From DATENM01 sp045807725 (lineage in GTDB: Bacteria > Acidobacteriota > Blastocatellia > UBA7656), in the NCBI GenBank assembly GCA_045807725.1, contig JBJMGV010000007.1, positions 1 through 64,000 of the forward strand: DNA of 64,000 nt, written 5' to 3'. The stretch's first letter is position 1. Every line of letters starts with the position of its first letter. The notes beneath the pieces are model-generated. The model was not told the DNA's origin. It searched no databases and saw only the letters and a list, made by a program, of their open reading frames with translations. Below are positions 1-7,718 of this stretch, in pieces. A program made the translations under genes and the position numbers.

Positions 1-196
1 GCCAATGAGCCGCAAAATAATTATAGATGCGGCGTTGGCTGGTGAGTCCTTGCAGATGGCCGAATAGGTACATGGTTAGCAGTTCCTGATCGGTGAAAAG
101 AGGCTTGAAATTGCTCAAGCGTTGCTGATTCAGGAGCGGTTGTTTATCGTAGAAGTCGCAGATTAGCAGATAGAGTTCAATAAGATTTGTTTCCAC
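1..196 (-). CDS. Transposase, N-terminal part (cut by window edge)
   Basis: Reading leftward from a GTG at 196 gives an open frame to the window edge, beginning VETNLIELYLLICDFY and continuing with LSNFKPLFTDQELLTMYLFG. An in-frame TAA lies four codons upstream of this GTG, so the start cannot be much earlier. The pattern (short helical lead, then TDQELLTMYLFGHLQG and RRIYNYFAAHW) resembles N-termini of DDE transposases of the IS4/IS982-like kind; the exact family is uncertain because the catalytic part is outside the window. The 80 bases from 197 to 276, between this start and the comEC stop codon, presumably hold the IS terminal repeat, but the terminus could not be recognised without the other end of the element. 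Confidence 0.6.
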   Translation of the reverse strand, partial: METNLIELYLLICDFYDKQPLLNQQRLSNFKPLFTDQELLTMYLFGHLQGLTSQRRIYNYFAAHW

Positions 197-276
197 AAAA
201 CCATCTTACAACTCCCTGCTGATCTGCTCCTTTCTACTCTTGATTCGCATAGAATGATGAAGGCAACAGGCCCTCA

Positions 277-3270
277 TCATTTATTCCGATAAGTCGAGAA
301 CGTAAGGCTTGCGCTATCGCTCTCGACCGTCACCGCGCCATCGCGCCCGGTCTGCAATAGACGGACATCGCGCGACACGTATCGCTCAAGCACGACTTGA
401 TGCGGATGACCGAAGCGACTGCGCTCGCCCACCGAGATGATCGCGCAATGCGGACGCACACGATTCAGAAACGCATCGGTCGAAGAGGTCTTCGAGCCGT
501 GGTGCGGCGCTTTCATCACGTCTGCGCGCAGGTCAACGCCAGAGGCGGCCAGCGCCGCTTCCGTCGCCTCTTCAATGTCGCCGGTCAGTAGAATAGCGGT
601 CGAGCCATAGACCAGGCGCAGCACCACCGAATCATCATTATTCGATGTCACTATTGAAGCGGCGGCGCGTGGCGGCCAGAGCACTTCGACGGTTACGCCT
701 TCAATGTTGAATCGTTCGCCCGCCGCGAGCGAGCCGAGCGGAATGCGGCGTTGCGCGATGCGCTCTGCAAAGCGCTCGTACTCGCGGTCACTGGTTGGGC
801 GGTGGCCGACGAGCGCCTGACCGATTGAGAAATTGTTGATGACTTCACTGAAGCCGGCGATGTGGTCGGCGTCGGCGTGCGTCGCCACTATGTAATCGAG
901 GCGCGTGCGCCGCTCGGCCCAGAGGAAGCGCGAGACAACCGCTTCGCCAATCGCAAAGCCATTGTCGCTCGTCGGCGCTTCATTAAAGTCGCCACTGCCA
1001 TCAACTGCCGGCTGGCTCGCCCTCAACTCACTTGCTTGCCGGCTTGCCACCTCTTCTTGTGGCTTTGTTGCATTGGTGGCTTTATTGGTTTGTATCTCGC
1101 CGCCTGCATCAACCAGCATCGTCGTGCCGCGCGGAAAGACGATCAGCGCCGCATCGCCCTGGCCCACGTCGAGGAAGTGAATCGTCAGCTTGCCGGTTGG
1201 CGCAACGGTTGGCGGTCGGATGATGATCGTCATTGCAATCAGCAACGCGGCCAGGCAAAACGACGCGGCGACACAGCGACGCGGAGACGCGGCGAAAGAG
1301 GAAGGGTTCGTATACCTGTCTCTCTCTCTCCGCGTCTTGGTGTCGCCGTGTCGCCGTGTCGCCGTGTCGTCTTCGGGCAGACGATCAACCAGATGGAACT
1401 CGTCTACGGGTCGCCAACGATCCAGCAACGCCGCCAGGCCGATGAGCGGCGCAAAGTAGAGCGCGTAGATAATCACATACCCATCTTCATAGTGCGGCAC
1501 GCGAAAGGTCGCAAACGGCAAGTTCGCAAACGGCACGATTGAATGCTCAAGCAGGTGATGCGCCGTGTTGACCAGCGCGACGCCGAACGAAGCCAGCAGT
1601 GGGCTGACCGCAGCAATCGCCATCACCGCGAAACCTCCGAGCATCATCGTCGCTGTCAGCAATCCGGCGGTCACATTCAGCAACACGCCAATGGGCGAGA
1701 CGCGGTTGAAATAGAACGCCATCAGCGGCAGGGTTGCCAATTGAATTACCGTCGAAGTGATTAACAACAACACGACGGCTCGCAGCAGCGGTTGCAATCG
1801 CATTCGGTTCAACCATCGCGCCGCCACCGCTTTCTCAAGGCGAAAGCGAATCGGCGAGCGATGATGTTCGCGGTTAAACTCGCGCTCGTTCCAGAACAGC
1901 GCTTCGGCGAACACGCGCAGCAGAGGCGAGCAGGCCGGCGGGTGTGGCGTGCGCGATGTCGGCTGCCACTCACCAATCCCGCGCAGCCTGTCAATCGACG
2001 GCAAGGCCAGCGCGACAATCCCCGCGACCGCCGCGAAGCTCAACTGGAATCCGGGATCAACAACCTGAGATGGCTTCAAGGCCATCATCACGAACGCCGC
2101 GAGCGAAACCGTATTGATCGAAGCGGCGCGGCGAAAGATCAACGGTCCGATGACGCCTATCGTGAGCATCGCCGTCGCGCGCACGACCGGCGGCGCGAGG
2201 CCGACCATCACGGCGTAAGCCCACATCACCACGACTGCCGCAATCGTTCGCGCGACGCTGTGACGCCGAAGCGTGTGTCGGCTCTTTCGTCGCCAGAAAT
2301 CCCAGCGCCAGCCGAGCAGCGCCCACGCCAGTATGCCGATGTGCAGACCCGCGATGACCAGCGTGTGAAAGGTGGCGCTTGCCCGCAGGCGTTCGGTGAC
2401 TTGCGGGTCGAGAAAGTAGCGATTGCCGGCGAGCATCGCTTTCAACGTGCCGCCGACCTTGGCATCGAAGCGCTGGTCTATCGTATGCATCACGCGAAGC
2501 CGCAAGCGATAGAGCGCCGCCATCGCGCGATTATGTTTTGCTCGGCCCAGCGGCTCGATGAGCAGCGCGCTCTTGATCGTGCCTTTCAAGTCGTAGCCGC
2601 GCCGTTCGAGAAAGTCGTTGAAGTCGGGCGAGCCAGGATTGCTGTAGCGCCGCGCGCGTTCGAGCCGCACCAGCACGCGCAACCGTGAGCCGGTATCGAG
2701 CGCGAGGCGTTGGAATGCGTCCCTTGCCTCGTCATCATCGGGGCTGATGAACAACCGCGCTACTCCTGACGCATTCATCATCACGTTTTGAGCGCGCAGG
2801 CTTTCGCCTTCAACGTCGAGAAAGAACCCATCGGGCGCAGGCTCAGGCGGCGCGACCATCACGCCGGTCAACTCTACCGGGTCGTCCGCCGTGATGCGGC
2901 CCGCTTCAAACATCAGCTTCAAACGCGTGGGCGCGACGGCGCTACGCTCCTGTAACGATAACCACGCACCCATCAGCATCACGCCAATGAGCAGAGCCAG
3001 CGCCGCACGTGTAGCTTTCTTTACATAAATAGATTGAGCTGCGAAAGCGATTGTGATCACGGCAAGCAGCGCGACGAGCCAGCGCGGCGCGGCGAGCCAG
3101 CGGTCAAGCAGAATGCCGGTGATGACCGCAACGGCGAGATAGAAAAACGGTTGACGGCGTAAGGCGAGCGCCGACCGGAAGACCGGCTGCCGCCGCGTGA
3201 TCGGCATCGCTTCGCCGGCCCGCGCGCCTGTCTCGCGCCGGGCATAAGTCGAGCTGGTCTGAAGGGACAT
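277..3270 (-). CDS. comEC: ComEC/Rec2-type DNA uptake channel protein
   Basis: Inner-membrane channel protein that passes single-stranded DNA into the cytoplasm during natural transformation. The 997-residue product has the full family layout: N-terminal membrane anchor and DUF4131-like region (about 30-250), the multi-helix Competence domain (about 270-630, with HTLVIAGLHIG), and a C-terminal metallo-beta-lactamase-like domain with DVGQGDAAL near 700, ATHADADHIAGF near 795 and LLTGDIEEA near 893. The start has AGAGG four bases upstream. Residues about 634-670, the linker between the Competence and lactamase domains, are encoded by a palindromic repeat that also occurs twice intergenically in this window. 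The C-terminus ends close to an IS copy and may be slightly altered by it. Confidence 0.93.
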   Translation of the reverse strand: MSLQTSSTYARRETGARAGEAMPITRRQPVFRSALALRRQPFFYLAVAVITGILLDRWLAAPRWLVALLAVITIAFAAQSIYVKKATRAALALLIGVMLMGAWLSLQERSAVAPTRLKLMFEAGRITADDPVELTGVMVAPPEPAPDGFFLDVEGESLRAQNVMMNASGVARLFISPDDDEARDAFQRLALDTGSRLRVLVRLERARRYSNPGSPDFNDFLERRGYDLKGTIKSALLIEPLGRAKHNRAMAALYRLRLRVMHTIDQRFDAKVGGTLKAMLAGNRYFLDPQVTERLRASATFHTLVIAGLHIGILAWALLGWRWDFWRRKSRHTLRRHSVARTIAAVVVMWAYAVMVGLAPPVVRATAMLTIGVIGPLIFRRAASINTVSLAAFVMMALKPSQVVDPGFQLSFAAVAGIVALALPSIDRLRGIGEWQPTSRTPHPPACSPLLRVFAEALFWNEREFNREHHRSPIRFRLEKAVAARWLNRMRLQPLLRAVVLLLITSTVIQLATLPLMAFYFNRVSPIGVLLNVTAGLLTATMMLGGFAVMAIAAVSPLLASFGVALVNTAHHLLEHSIVPFANLPFATFRVPHYEDGYVIIYALYFAPLIGLAALLDRWRPVDEFHLVDRLPEDDTATRRHGDTKTRRERDRYTNPSSFAASPRRCVAASFCLAALLIAMTIIIRPPTVAPTGKLTIHFLDVGQGDAALIVFPRGTTMLVDAGGEIQTNKATNATKPQEEVASRQASELRASQPAVDGSGDFNEAPTSDNGFAIGEAVVSRFLWAERRTRLDYIVATHADADHIAGFSEVINNFSIGQALVGHRPTSDREYERFAERIAQRRIPLGSLAAGERFNIEGVTVEVLWPPRAAASIVTSNNDDSVVLRLVYGSTAILLTGDIEEATEAALAASGVDLRADVMKAPHHGSKTSSTDAFLNRVRPHCAIISVGERSRFGHPHQVVLERYVSRDVRLLQTGRDGAVTVESDSASLTFSTYRNK
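1261..1371. repeat. 8-nt-period hairpin repeat (GCGACACG type) inside comEC
   Basis: Left arm repeats units such as GACGCGGC and GACACAGC; right arm carries the complement (GCCGTGTC units), so the DNA can fold into a long imperfect hairpin. The same type occurs at 20672-20782 and 61962-62107. Here its length keeps the comEC frame open and it encodes an Arg-rich linker including DTATRRHGDTKTRRER. Confidence 0.85.
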
Positions 3271-3367
3271 CGCGCCTCTGAGATTGGGGAAGCACGAATC
3301 AGTGGACGGCGTGCGGTCGCTTTTCTTCGCGCGCTATGGTTGACAAGCGCGGGCCGAGCGTTTACTC

Positions 3368-3751
3368 ATGAGAGGTATGAGCGCCGGGCCAACAGCAGAC
3401 CTGCAACAAAGAGTGATTGAATTTGCCAGAGCGACCGAAGCGCCGAATGAATCTTTTCTTATGCATCGGTTCTCGCTCGACGACCGCGATCAGGTGCAAG
3501 AGGTCATTGACGGCATAACGTTGTCATTGATCAGCTATTGCTATCACCGCCACCCGCGCGGCGAAAACGTTCACGAGATTATGGAACGACTCGAAGCCAT
3601 GGGGCCGGGTTCGCCGGAGGCCGCCGACCTTGAACGTCGCGCCGATGACGCGGCGGCTATGCAGATTCCTTTCATCGTCACGCTCAACCGCTTGCTCGAA
3701 GAGTATTATGATCTGCGCCACCAACTCGAATCGGCTTCGGCCAAGGCGTGA
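3368..3751 (+). CDS. Hypothetical protein, 127 aa
   Basis: A soluble, acidic, mainly helical protein that I do not recognise. No signal peptide, membrane segment or metal motif is visible. Its C-terminal third (IPFIVTLNRLLEEYYDLRHQLESASAKA) looks like a helix with coiled-coil tendency. Two starts are possible: ATG at 3368 or ATG at 3377; neither has a strong ribosome binding site. It is divergent from comEC and convergent with the next gene. Codon use with G/C in third positions matches neighbouring real genes, which is the main reason for calling it. Confidence 0.6.
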   Translation: MRGMSAGPTADLQQRVIEFARATEAPNESFLMHRFSLDDRDQVQEVIDGITLSLISYCYHRHPRGENVHEIMERLEAMGPGSPEAADLERRADDAAAMQIPFIVTLNRLLEEYYDLRHQLESASAKA

Positions 3752-3821
3752 AGCCTCGGCGAGTCTCACACGGCGCATTCTTCAAAACGAATCAAGTCCG
3801 TTCGACGTTGCTGGCCGCGAG

Positions 3822-4211
3822 CTATTCATCATTATCACTATCGTCGCTATCGTCGCCGGTGTCTGCGTCGCCGGGCGACAGCCCTTTGATTTCAGCAGAG
3901 ATTTCGGCGCGTCGCTGTTTGGCCAGCTTCATGATGAGCGACAGGTGCTTGCGGGCACGGCGGGCGGCGGCTTTGTTGCTCTTCTGGCGGAAGGTCATAT
4001 TCTCGGCGGCGAAGCGGCCCACTTCGATCAGCAGTTGCCCGGTCGTGCTGCCCTGTGCGCGGCGGTCGAACAAGCGGCGGTCGCGCACCGTGCGGCGTTC
4101 CGGCGTTCCGGGCGGCGGGCCGAGGTCGGCCTTGCGGCGGTCTTCGCCCAAGCGACGGTCCTGTGAGCGGCGCTCTTCGGTGGTGATATTGAACGGCTTT
4201 TCATCTGCCAT
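3822..4211 (-). CDS. Small basic protein with ERRxxDRR repeats and histone H1/Hc1-like segment
   Basis: The start at 4211 is preferred over an upstream TTG at 4229 because GGAG lies seven bases before the ATG. The 129-residue protein has three parts. Residues about 1-55 are rich in ERRSQDRRLGEDRRK-type repeats. Residues about 70-112 contain KSNKAAARRARKHLSLIMKL followed by AKQRRAEI, which resembles the bacterial histone H1-like (Hc1) pattern of NKAAG-R-ARK-L followed by a Lys/Arg-rich helix. The last 17 residues are almost all Asp, Gly and Ser. A nucleic-acid-binding or chromatin role is an inference from the middle segment only. The gene converges with the preceding hypothetical gene. Confidence 0.65.
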   Translation of the reverse strand: MADEKPFNITTEERRSQDRRLGEDRRKADLGPPPGTPERRTVRDRRLFDRRAQGSTTGQLLIEVGRFAAENMTFRQKSNKAAARRARKHLSLIMKLAKQRRAEISAEIKGLSPGDADTGDDSDDSDNDE

Positions 4212-4373
4212 TGCATTCTCCAATCCCAACCGCGTTCAGCGATTCTTGATTGATCAACATCTTCCCGAATGACTGTGTACTGCGTGGGGGCCGAAACTGA
4301 TTGGCACGCGCTAGTCTAGCACAGACAGGGCAGGTTTCAAGCGTTTCAGCACGCAAAAGCGGCGGCGCAGCAA

Positions 4374-4462
4374 CCACAGATGAACATGGATGAACATGGA
4401 TGGACGGAGCAATGACATTCAGGCTCTCTCTTCTATCTGTGTCCATCTGTGTTCATCTGTGA
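4374..4462. repeat. 10-nt-period hairpin repeat (CACAGATGAACATGG type)
   Basis: Left arm carries GATGAACATG units, right arm ATCTGTGTCC and ATCTGTGTTC units, giving an imperfect hairpin. It occupies the interval between two divergent genes, and the upstream ORF extension of the next gene is only this repeat read as protein. Confidence 0.75.
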
Positions 4463-4563
4463 TTCCACCTTTCTGTTTTTTTCTCCTCACTAAATTTTTT
4501 TGCATGTTTCGTCGCGCGCCCTGCGTCTCTTTATGGCAGAGAAATTTCGCAGGAGGTCGGAAG

Positions 4564-5325
4564 ATGCATTGCCCCACATTGAAACTTGCAAACGGATTTT
4601 GCCTGGCCGCTCTCTTTGTCCTCGTCGCGCCCGTCTTCGCACAGGCGCAAGCGCCCGCCGCCGACCGCGCCGCGACGGCGACACGCCCGCACTTCGTCAA
4701 AGCTTTCGTCATTGATGAACGCCTCTCGGCGCTGCGCAAGGATGACGATCTTCACGCGCCTGTGCTCAAACGCCTGCGCGTCGGGCGCGCCGTCTACGTC
4801 GTATCGAAGAACAACGCGTCGGGGTTTTATCGCGTCGCCGTGACGCGACGGACGCGCGGATGGATTCATCAGGGCGCGATTGCGCTGCCCGCTCGCGCCG
4901 GCGAAGACGGGCGCGTGATGCAAGTGATCGAAGCGACCACGGACGGCCCCGACCGCATCGCGCTTTGCCGGCTCTTGCTCGAACAATTCAGCCGCTCGCC
5001 GCTTGCGCCGCGCGCCCTGCTTACGATTGGCGAAGAGGCCGAGCGCGCTGCCGCTTCGTTGAGTCAACACGCGCGCCGCCGTTTGAAGACGCTCGATGAG
5101 CAGAAGAATGGCGCGGACGCCGAAGCCTTTTACCTCAATGACCCTGGCCTTGACCGCTACAGTCGTCTCGGCATCGCCTTCCGCTTTGACGCTTCGCAAT
5201 CCGCCTACGCTTACGATGGCCGCGCCTACCGCGATCTGCTCCGCCGCTATCCGCAGAGCGTTGAAGCCGAGGCCGCGCGCCGCCACCTCGACAGCCTTGC
5301 TGCGCGTCCGGCGGGTGACAAATGA
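4564..5325 (+). CDS. Secreted SH3-like domain protein
   Basis: Start chosen at ATG 4564, which has AGGAGG seven bases upstream and is followed by a classic signal peptide (MHCPTLKLANGFCLAALFVL, cleavage likely after VFAQA). The open frame continues upstream, but that part is repeat DNA. Mature residues about 45-115 (FVIDERLSALRKDDDL, then RTRGWIHQGAI) fit a bacterial SH3-like fold, as found in envelope proteins that contact peptidoglycan or ligands. The C-terminal half is helical and resembles tetratricopeptide-like packing (YRDLLRRYPQSVEAEAARRH). It has no visible catalytic motif. It is an envelope protein of unknown specific role. Confidence 0.75.
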   Translation: MHCPTLKLANGFCLAALFVLVAPVFAQAQAPAADRAATATRPHFVKAFVIDERLSALRKDDDLHAPVLKRLRVGRAVYVVSKNNASGFYRVAVTRRTRGWIHQGAIALPARAGEDGRVMQVIEATTDGPDRIALCRLLLEQFSRSPLAPRALLTIGEEAERAAASLSQHARRRLKTLDEQKNGADAEAFYLNDPGLDRYSRLGIAFRFDASQSAYAYDGRAYRDLLRRYPQSVEAEAARRHLDSLAARPAGDK

Positions 5326-5375
5326 AGCGAGCTGTTGGCCAAGATCAATAGCCACGACGGACGGCAACAGAGTTC

Positions 5376-5404
5376 TTGCAAATCAGCGCGGTTTTGGTTT
5401 AGAT
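5376..5404 (+). promoter_or_regulatory. Putative sigma-70-type promoter for the LysW-like gene
   Basis: TTGCAA and TTAGAT hexamers are separated by 17 bases, about 68 bases upstream of the lysW-like ATG. No other good match lies in this gap. Confidence 0.4.
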
Positions 5405-5471
5405 ATGTCAGGTTGCGATAACCAGTGCGCGGTCGTGGAAGTTTCGCGCCGATTACGGAGGAATAAAAAAG

Positions 5472-5648
5472 ATGCCAAGAGGAACGTGCCCCGAATGTGA
5501 CGCCGAGGTGCAGGTGGACGAAGATACCGATAAAGGCGACCGGGTCGAATGTGATGATTGCGGCACGCAGTTGGAAGTTGTCGGACTCGACCCCATCGAG
5601 CTTGACGTGGCGGTTGAAGAAGAAGAAGAAGAATGGGATGAAACCTAG
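5472..5648 (+). CDS. LysW-like amino-group carrier protein, 58 aa
   Basis: A short reading frame with GGAGG ten bases upstream encodes a 58-residue protein that matches the LysW/ArgW carrier family along its whole length. It has an N-terminal zinc ribbon with CPEC at 6-9 and CDDC at 27-30, then the family signature LEVVGLDPIEL, then an acidic tail. In LysW the alpha-amino group of aminoadipate or glutamate is protected by linkage to the C-terminal Glu of an EDWGE tail during lysine or arginine synthesis. Here the tail reads EEEEWDET: the Trp is kept but Gly is Asp and an extra Thr follows the Glu. No lysX/lysZ-type partner genes are in this window. A terminator follows directly. Confidence 0.85.
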   Translation: MPRGTCPECDAEVQVDEDTDKGDRVECDDCGTQLEVVGLDPIELDVAVEEEEEEWDET

Positions 5649-5687
5649 ACCTCGGCTGAAGGCGGCCATCACGGTTTTGAATCTCGA

Positions 5688-5722
5688 AGAGAAGCCATCC
5701 GGTCGGGTGGCTTCTCGTTTAT
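5688..5722 (+). terminator. Intrinsic terminator after the LysW-like gene
   Basis: GAGAAGCCA and TGGCTTCTC form a nine-pair stem around a ten-base loop, followed by GTTT. It lies 40 bases after the stop codon. Confidence 0.65.
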
Positions 5723-5842
5723 GGCTAACGTTCGGCCATCTGCGGGGTCATCGATTCGTATTTGTTTTTCCGCCCCGTGTCGGCGCGTGCTAGAATACAG
5801 CCCGCATCAGCAATCATCATTCATCTTGAAGGCATTTGATTT

Positions 5843-6247
5843 ATGACGACCGGCGTTATTAACAATGGCGCAAGCAAAAATAGCCGCGAGCTGCGCGTCC
5901 TCTTCAATTGTCTGAAGTGCCCCGCCTACTGTTGCAGCTATGATCGCATCGAAGTGACGCGGCGCGATGTGGCGCGGCTGGCCCGGCACTTCGGCCTGAC
6001 CTACGAAGAGGCCGAGCGGCGTTACACCAAGATTGCTTTCGGCGAGCGCGTCCTGCGCCATCAGAAGGACCACATCTTCAAGCGAGTTTGCCAGTTCCTC
6101 GACACCGACGAACGGCGCTGCACGATCTACACGGCGCGACCGGGCGTCTGTCGCGGATACCCGGACAGCAAGCGCTGCGGCTATTACGACTTTCTCGCCA
6201 GCGAACGCCGCCGCCAGCAGGACGAGGAGTTCATTCCATCGGCGTGA
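5843..6247 (+). CDS. YkgJ-family Cys-cluster protein
   Basis: 134-residue soluble protein with the Cys pattern of the YkgJ/CxxCxxxxCC family, thought to bind zinc or an iron-sulfur centre: FNCLKCPAYCC near 22-32, then a conserved cysteine in VCQFLD, and the pairs RRCTIY and PGVCRGYPDSKRCGYYDF near 92-118. The family also shows the conserved pattern in which the third and fourth cysteines follow an ERRCTIYxxRPxxCR block, seen here almost unchanged. Start ATG 5843 has a GAAGG about ten bases upstream. It precedes rsmB on the same strand with an 88-base gap. Biochemical role of the family is unsettled. Confidence 0.85.
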   Translation: MTTGVINNGASKNSRELRVLFNCLKCPAYCCSYDRIEVTRRDVARLARHFGLTYEEAERRYTKIAFGERVLRHQKDHIFKRVCQFLDTDERRCTIYTARPGVCRGYPDSKRCGYYDFLASERRRQQDEEFIPSA

Positions 6248-6335
6248 CGCATTACGCCTTCGTCGTTATCACGACGCCGCGCCTCTGACCGCCCGCTGCG
6301 CGGTGTCTGCGGTTTTGCGATTTGAGTTACATCCG

Positions 6336-7718
6336 GTGAATCGCCCACCCAGCCGACCTGCCATTAGTCCCGCCCGCCGCGCCGCCTTCGACATTCTGCG
6401 GCGCGTCACCACCGAGGGCGCTTACGCCGCGCCGCTTATCGCCGCGCTGCCGCAGTCCGAGTTGTCACGCGAAGACCGCGCGCTGGCGCAGGAACTCGCG
6501 CTCGGCGTGCTGCGCTGGCAGAGTGCTTTAGATTATTTTATCGAACGCTACGCCGGGCGACCGATTCGCAAGCTCGACGCGGCGGTCTTGATTGCCTTGC
6601 GGCTGGGCCTCTATCAACTGCGCTTCCTGTCGCGCATCCCGGCGTCGGCGGCGGTAAATGAATCGGTCAATCTGGTGAAGCGCGCCCGCGCCACCAGCGC
6701 CGCGCCGATGGTCAATGCCGTGCTGCGCCGTGCCGCGCGCGAAGCCAATGAAGCGGCGGGCCAGCATCTCAGCGATCCGCTTGAACGACTGGCCGTCGAA
6801 GTCTCGCACCCGCGCTGGCTGCTTGAACGCTGGATCGCGGCATTCGGTGAAGCCGACGCGCGCCAGCTTGCGATAGCGAACAATCAACCGCCGCCCGCCG
6901 CTTTCCGCATCAACACGCTGCGCGCCTCGACGAATGAAGCCGTCGCGCGGCTCGAAGGCGAAGGCTTGCGCTTACGCAAATCCAACGTCGCGCCCGGTGC
7001 GTTCGTGGTCGAAGACGGCGCGATGGCGGCGCTGGCCAAAGCGGCGGAACGTGGTGAAATTTACATTCAGGATGAAGCGTCGCAACTGGTCTCGTTGCTG
7101 CTCGCGCCCGCAAGCGGCGAGCGCGTCCTTGACCTTTGCGCCGCGCCCGGCTCCAAGTCGTCGCACATCGCTCTGCTGGCCGGCGCAAGTAGCTGGGTGA
7201 TGGCTTGCGACATTCATCCGCATCGGCTGGCGACGCTGGTCGCTACGTGCAAGCGATTAAGTATCGAATCGGTCGCGCCGGTCGCGCTCGACGCGACGCG
7301 CGAGTTGCCGTTGCTTGAAAGCGCGCCGCCGTTCGACCGCGTCTTGATCGATGCGCCGTGTTCGGGCACAGGCACGTTGCGCCGCAATCCTGAGATCAAG
7401 TGGCGGCTCGCGCCCGAAGACATTCCGCGCCTTGCCGGCGTGCAGATGCGCTTGCTTCAGCGCGCAACCGAAACCTTGAAGCCGGGCGGGCGACTGGTCT
7501 ATTCAACCTGCTCGATGGAGCGCGAAGAGAACGAAGCGGTCGTGCATCGCTTTCTCGAAAGCGGCGCTCCGTTTCGCCTCGTTGCGCCTGATGCGCCCGC
7601 TGACTTCATCACTTCGGAAAGCTTTGTGCGGACCTTCCCGCATCGCGGCGGCGCGGATGGTTTCTTCGCCGCCGTGCTCGAAAAAACAAACGATGATGAA
7701 TCAAGTGACCCTCAATGA
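6336..7718 (+). CDS. rsmB: 16S rRNA m5C967 methyltransferase RsmB
   Basis: S-adenosylmethionine-dependent methyltransferase that modifies a cytosine in 16S rRNA. The frame is open far upstream, but GTG at 6336 (product 460 aa) gives the normal family length and begins just before the NusB-like RNA-binding domain (about 10-145, ARRAAFDILRRV). The catalytic domain has the SAM-binding motif VLDLCAAPGSKSSHIALL near 263, and the two cysteines of RNA m5C enzymes in DAPCSGTGTLRRNPEIKWR (Cys about 340) and YSTCSMEREENE (Cys about 391). The start has only a weak ribosome binding site and is less certain than the rest. The stop codon lies 23 bases inside the next gene. Confidence 0.92.
   Translation: MNRPPSRPAISPARRAAFDILRRVTTEGAYAAPLIAALPQSELSREDRALAQELALGVLRWQSALDYFIERYAGRPIRKLDAAVLIALRLGLYQLRFLSRIPASAAVNESVNLVKRARATSAAPMVNAVLRRAAREANEAAGQHLSDPLERLAVEVSHPRWLLERWIAAFGEADARQLAIANNQPPPAAFRINTLRASTNEAVARLEGEGLRLRKSNVAPGAFVVEDGAMAALAKAAERGEIYIQDEASQLVSLLLAPASGERVLDLCAAPGSKSSHIALLAGASSWVMACDIHPHRLATLVATCKRLSIESVAPVALDATRELPLLESAPPFDRVLIDAPCSGTGTLRRNPEIKWRLAPEDIPRLAGVQMRLLQRATETLKPGGRLVYSTCSMEREENEAVVHRFLESGAPFRLVAPDAPADFITSESFVRTFPHRGGADGFFAAVLEKTNDDESSDPQ

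Noticed and set aside
1792..2688. 298-codon plus-strand frame opposite comEC
   Set aside because: Shadow frame in high-GC DNA; Arg/His-rich product with no recognisable family and fully opposed to a clear gene.
4390..4563. Upstream extension of the SH3-like gene
   Set aside because: Encoded by the 10-nt repeat and lacking a ribosome binding site; signal peptide begins at 4564.
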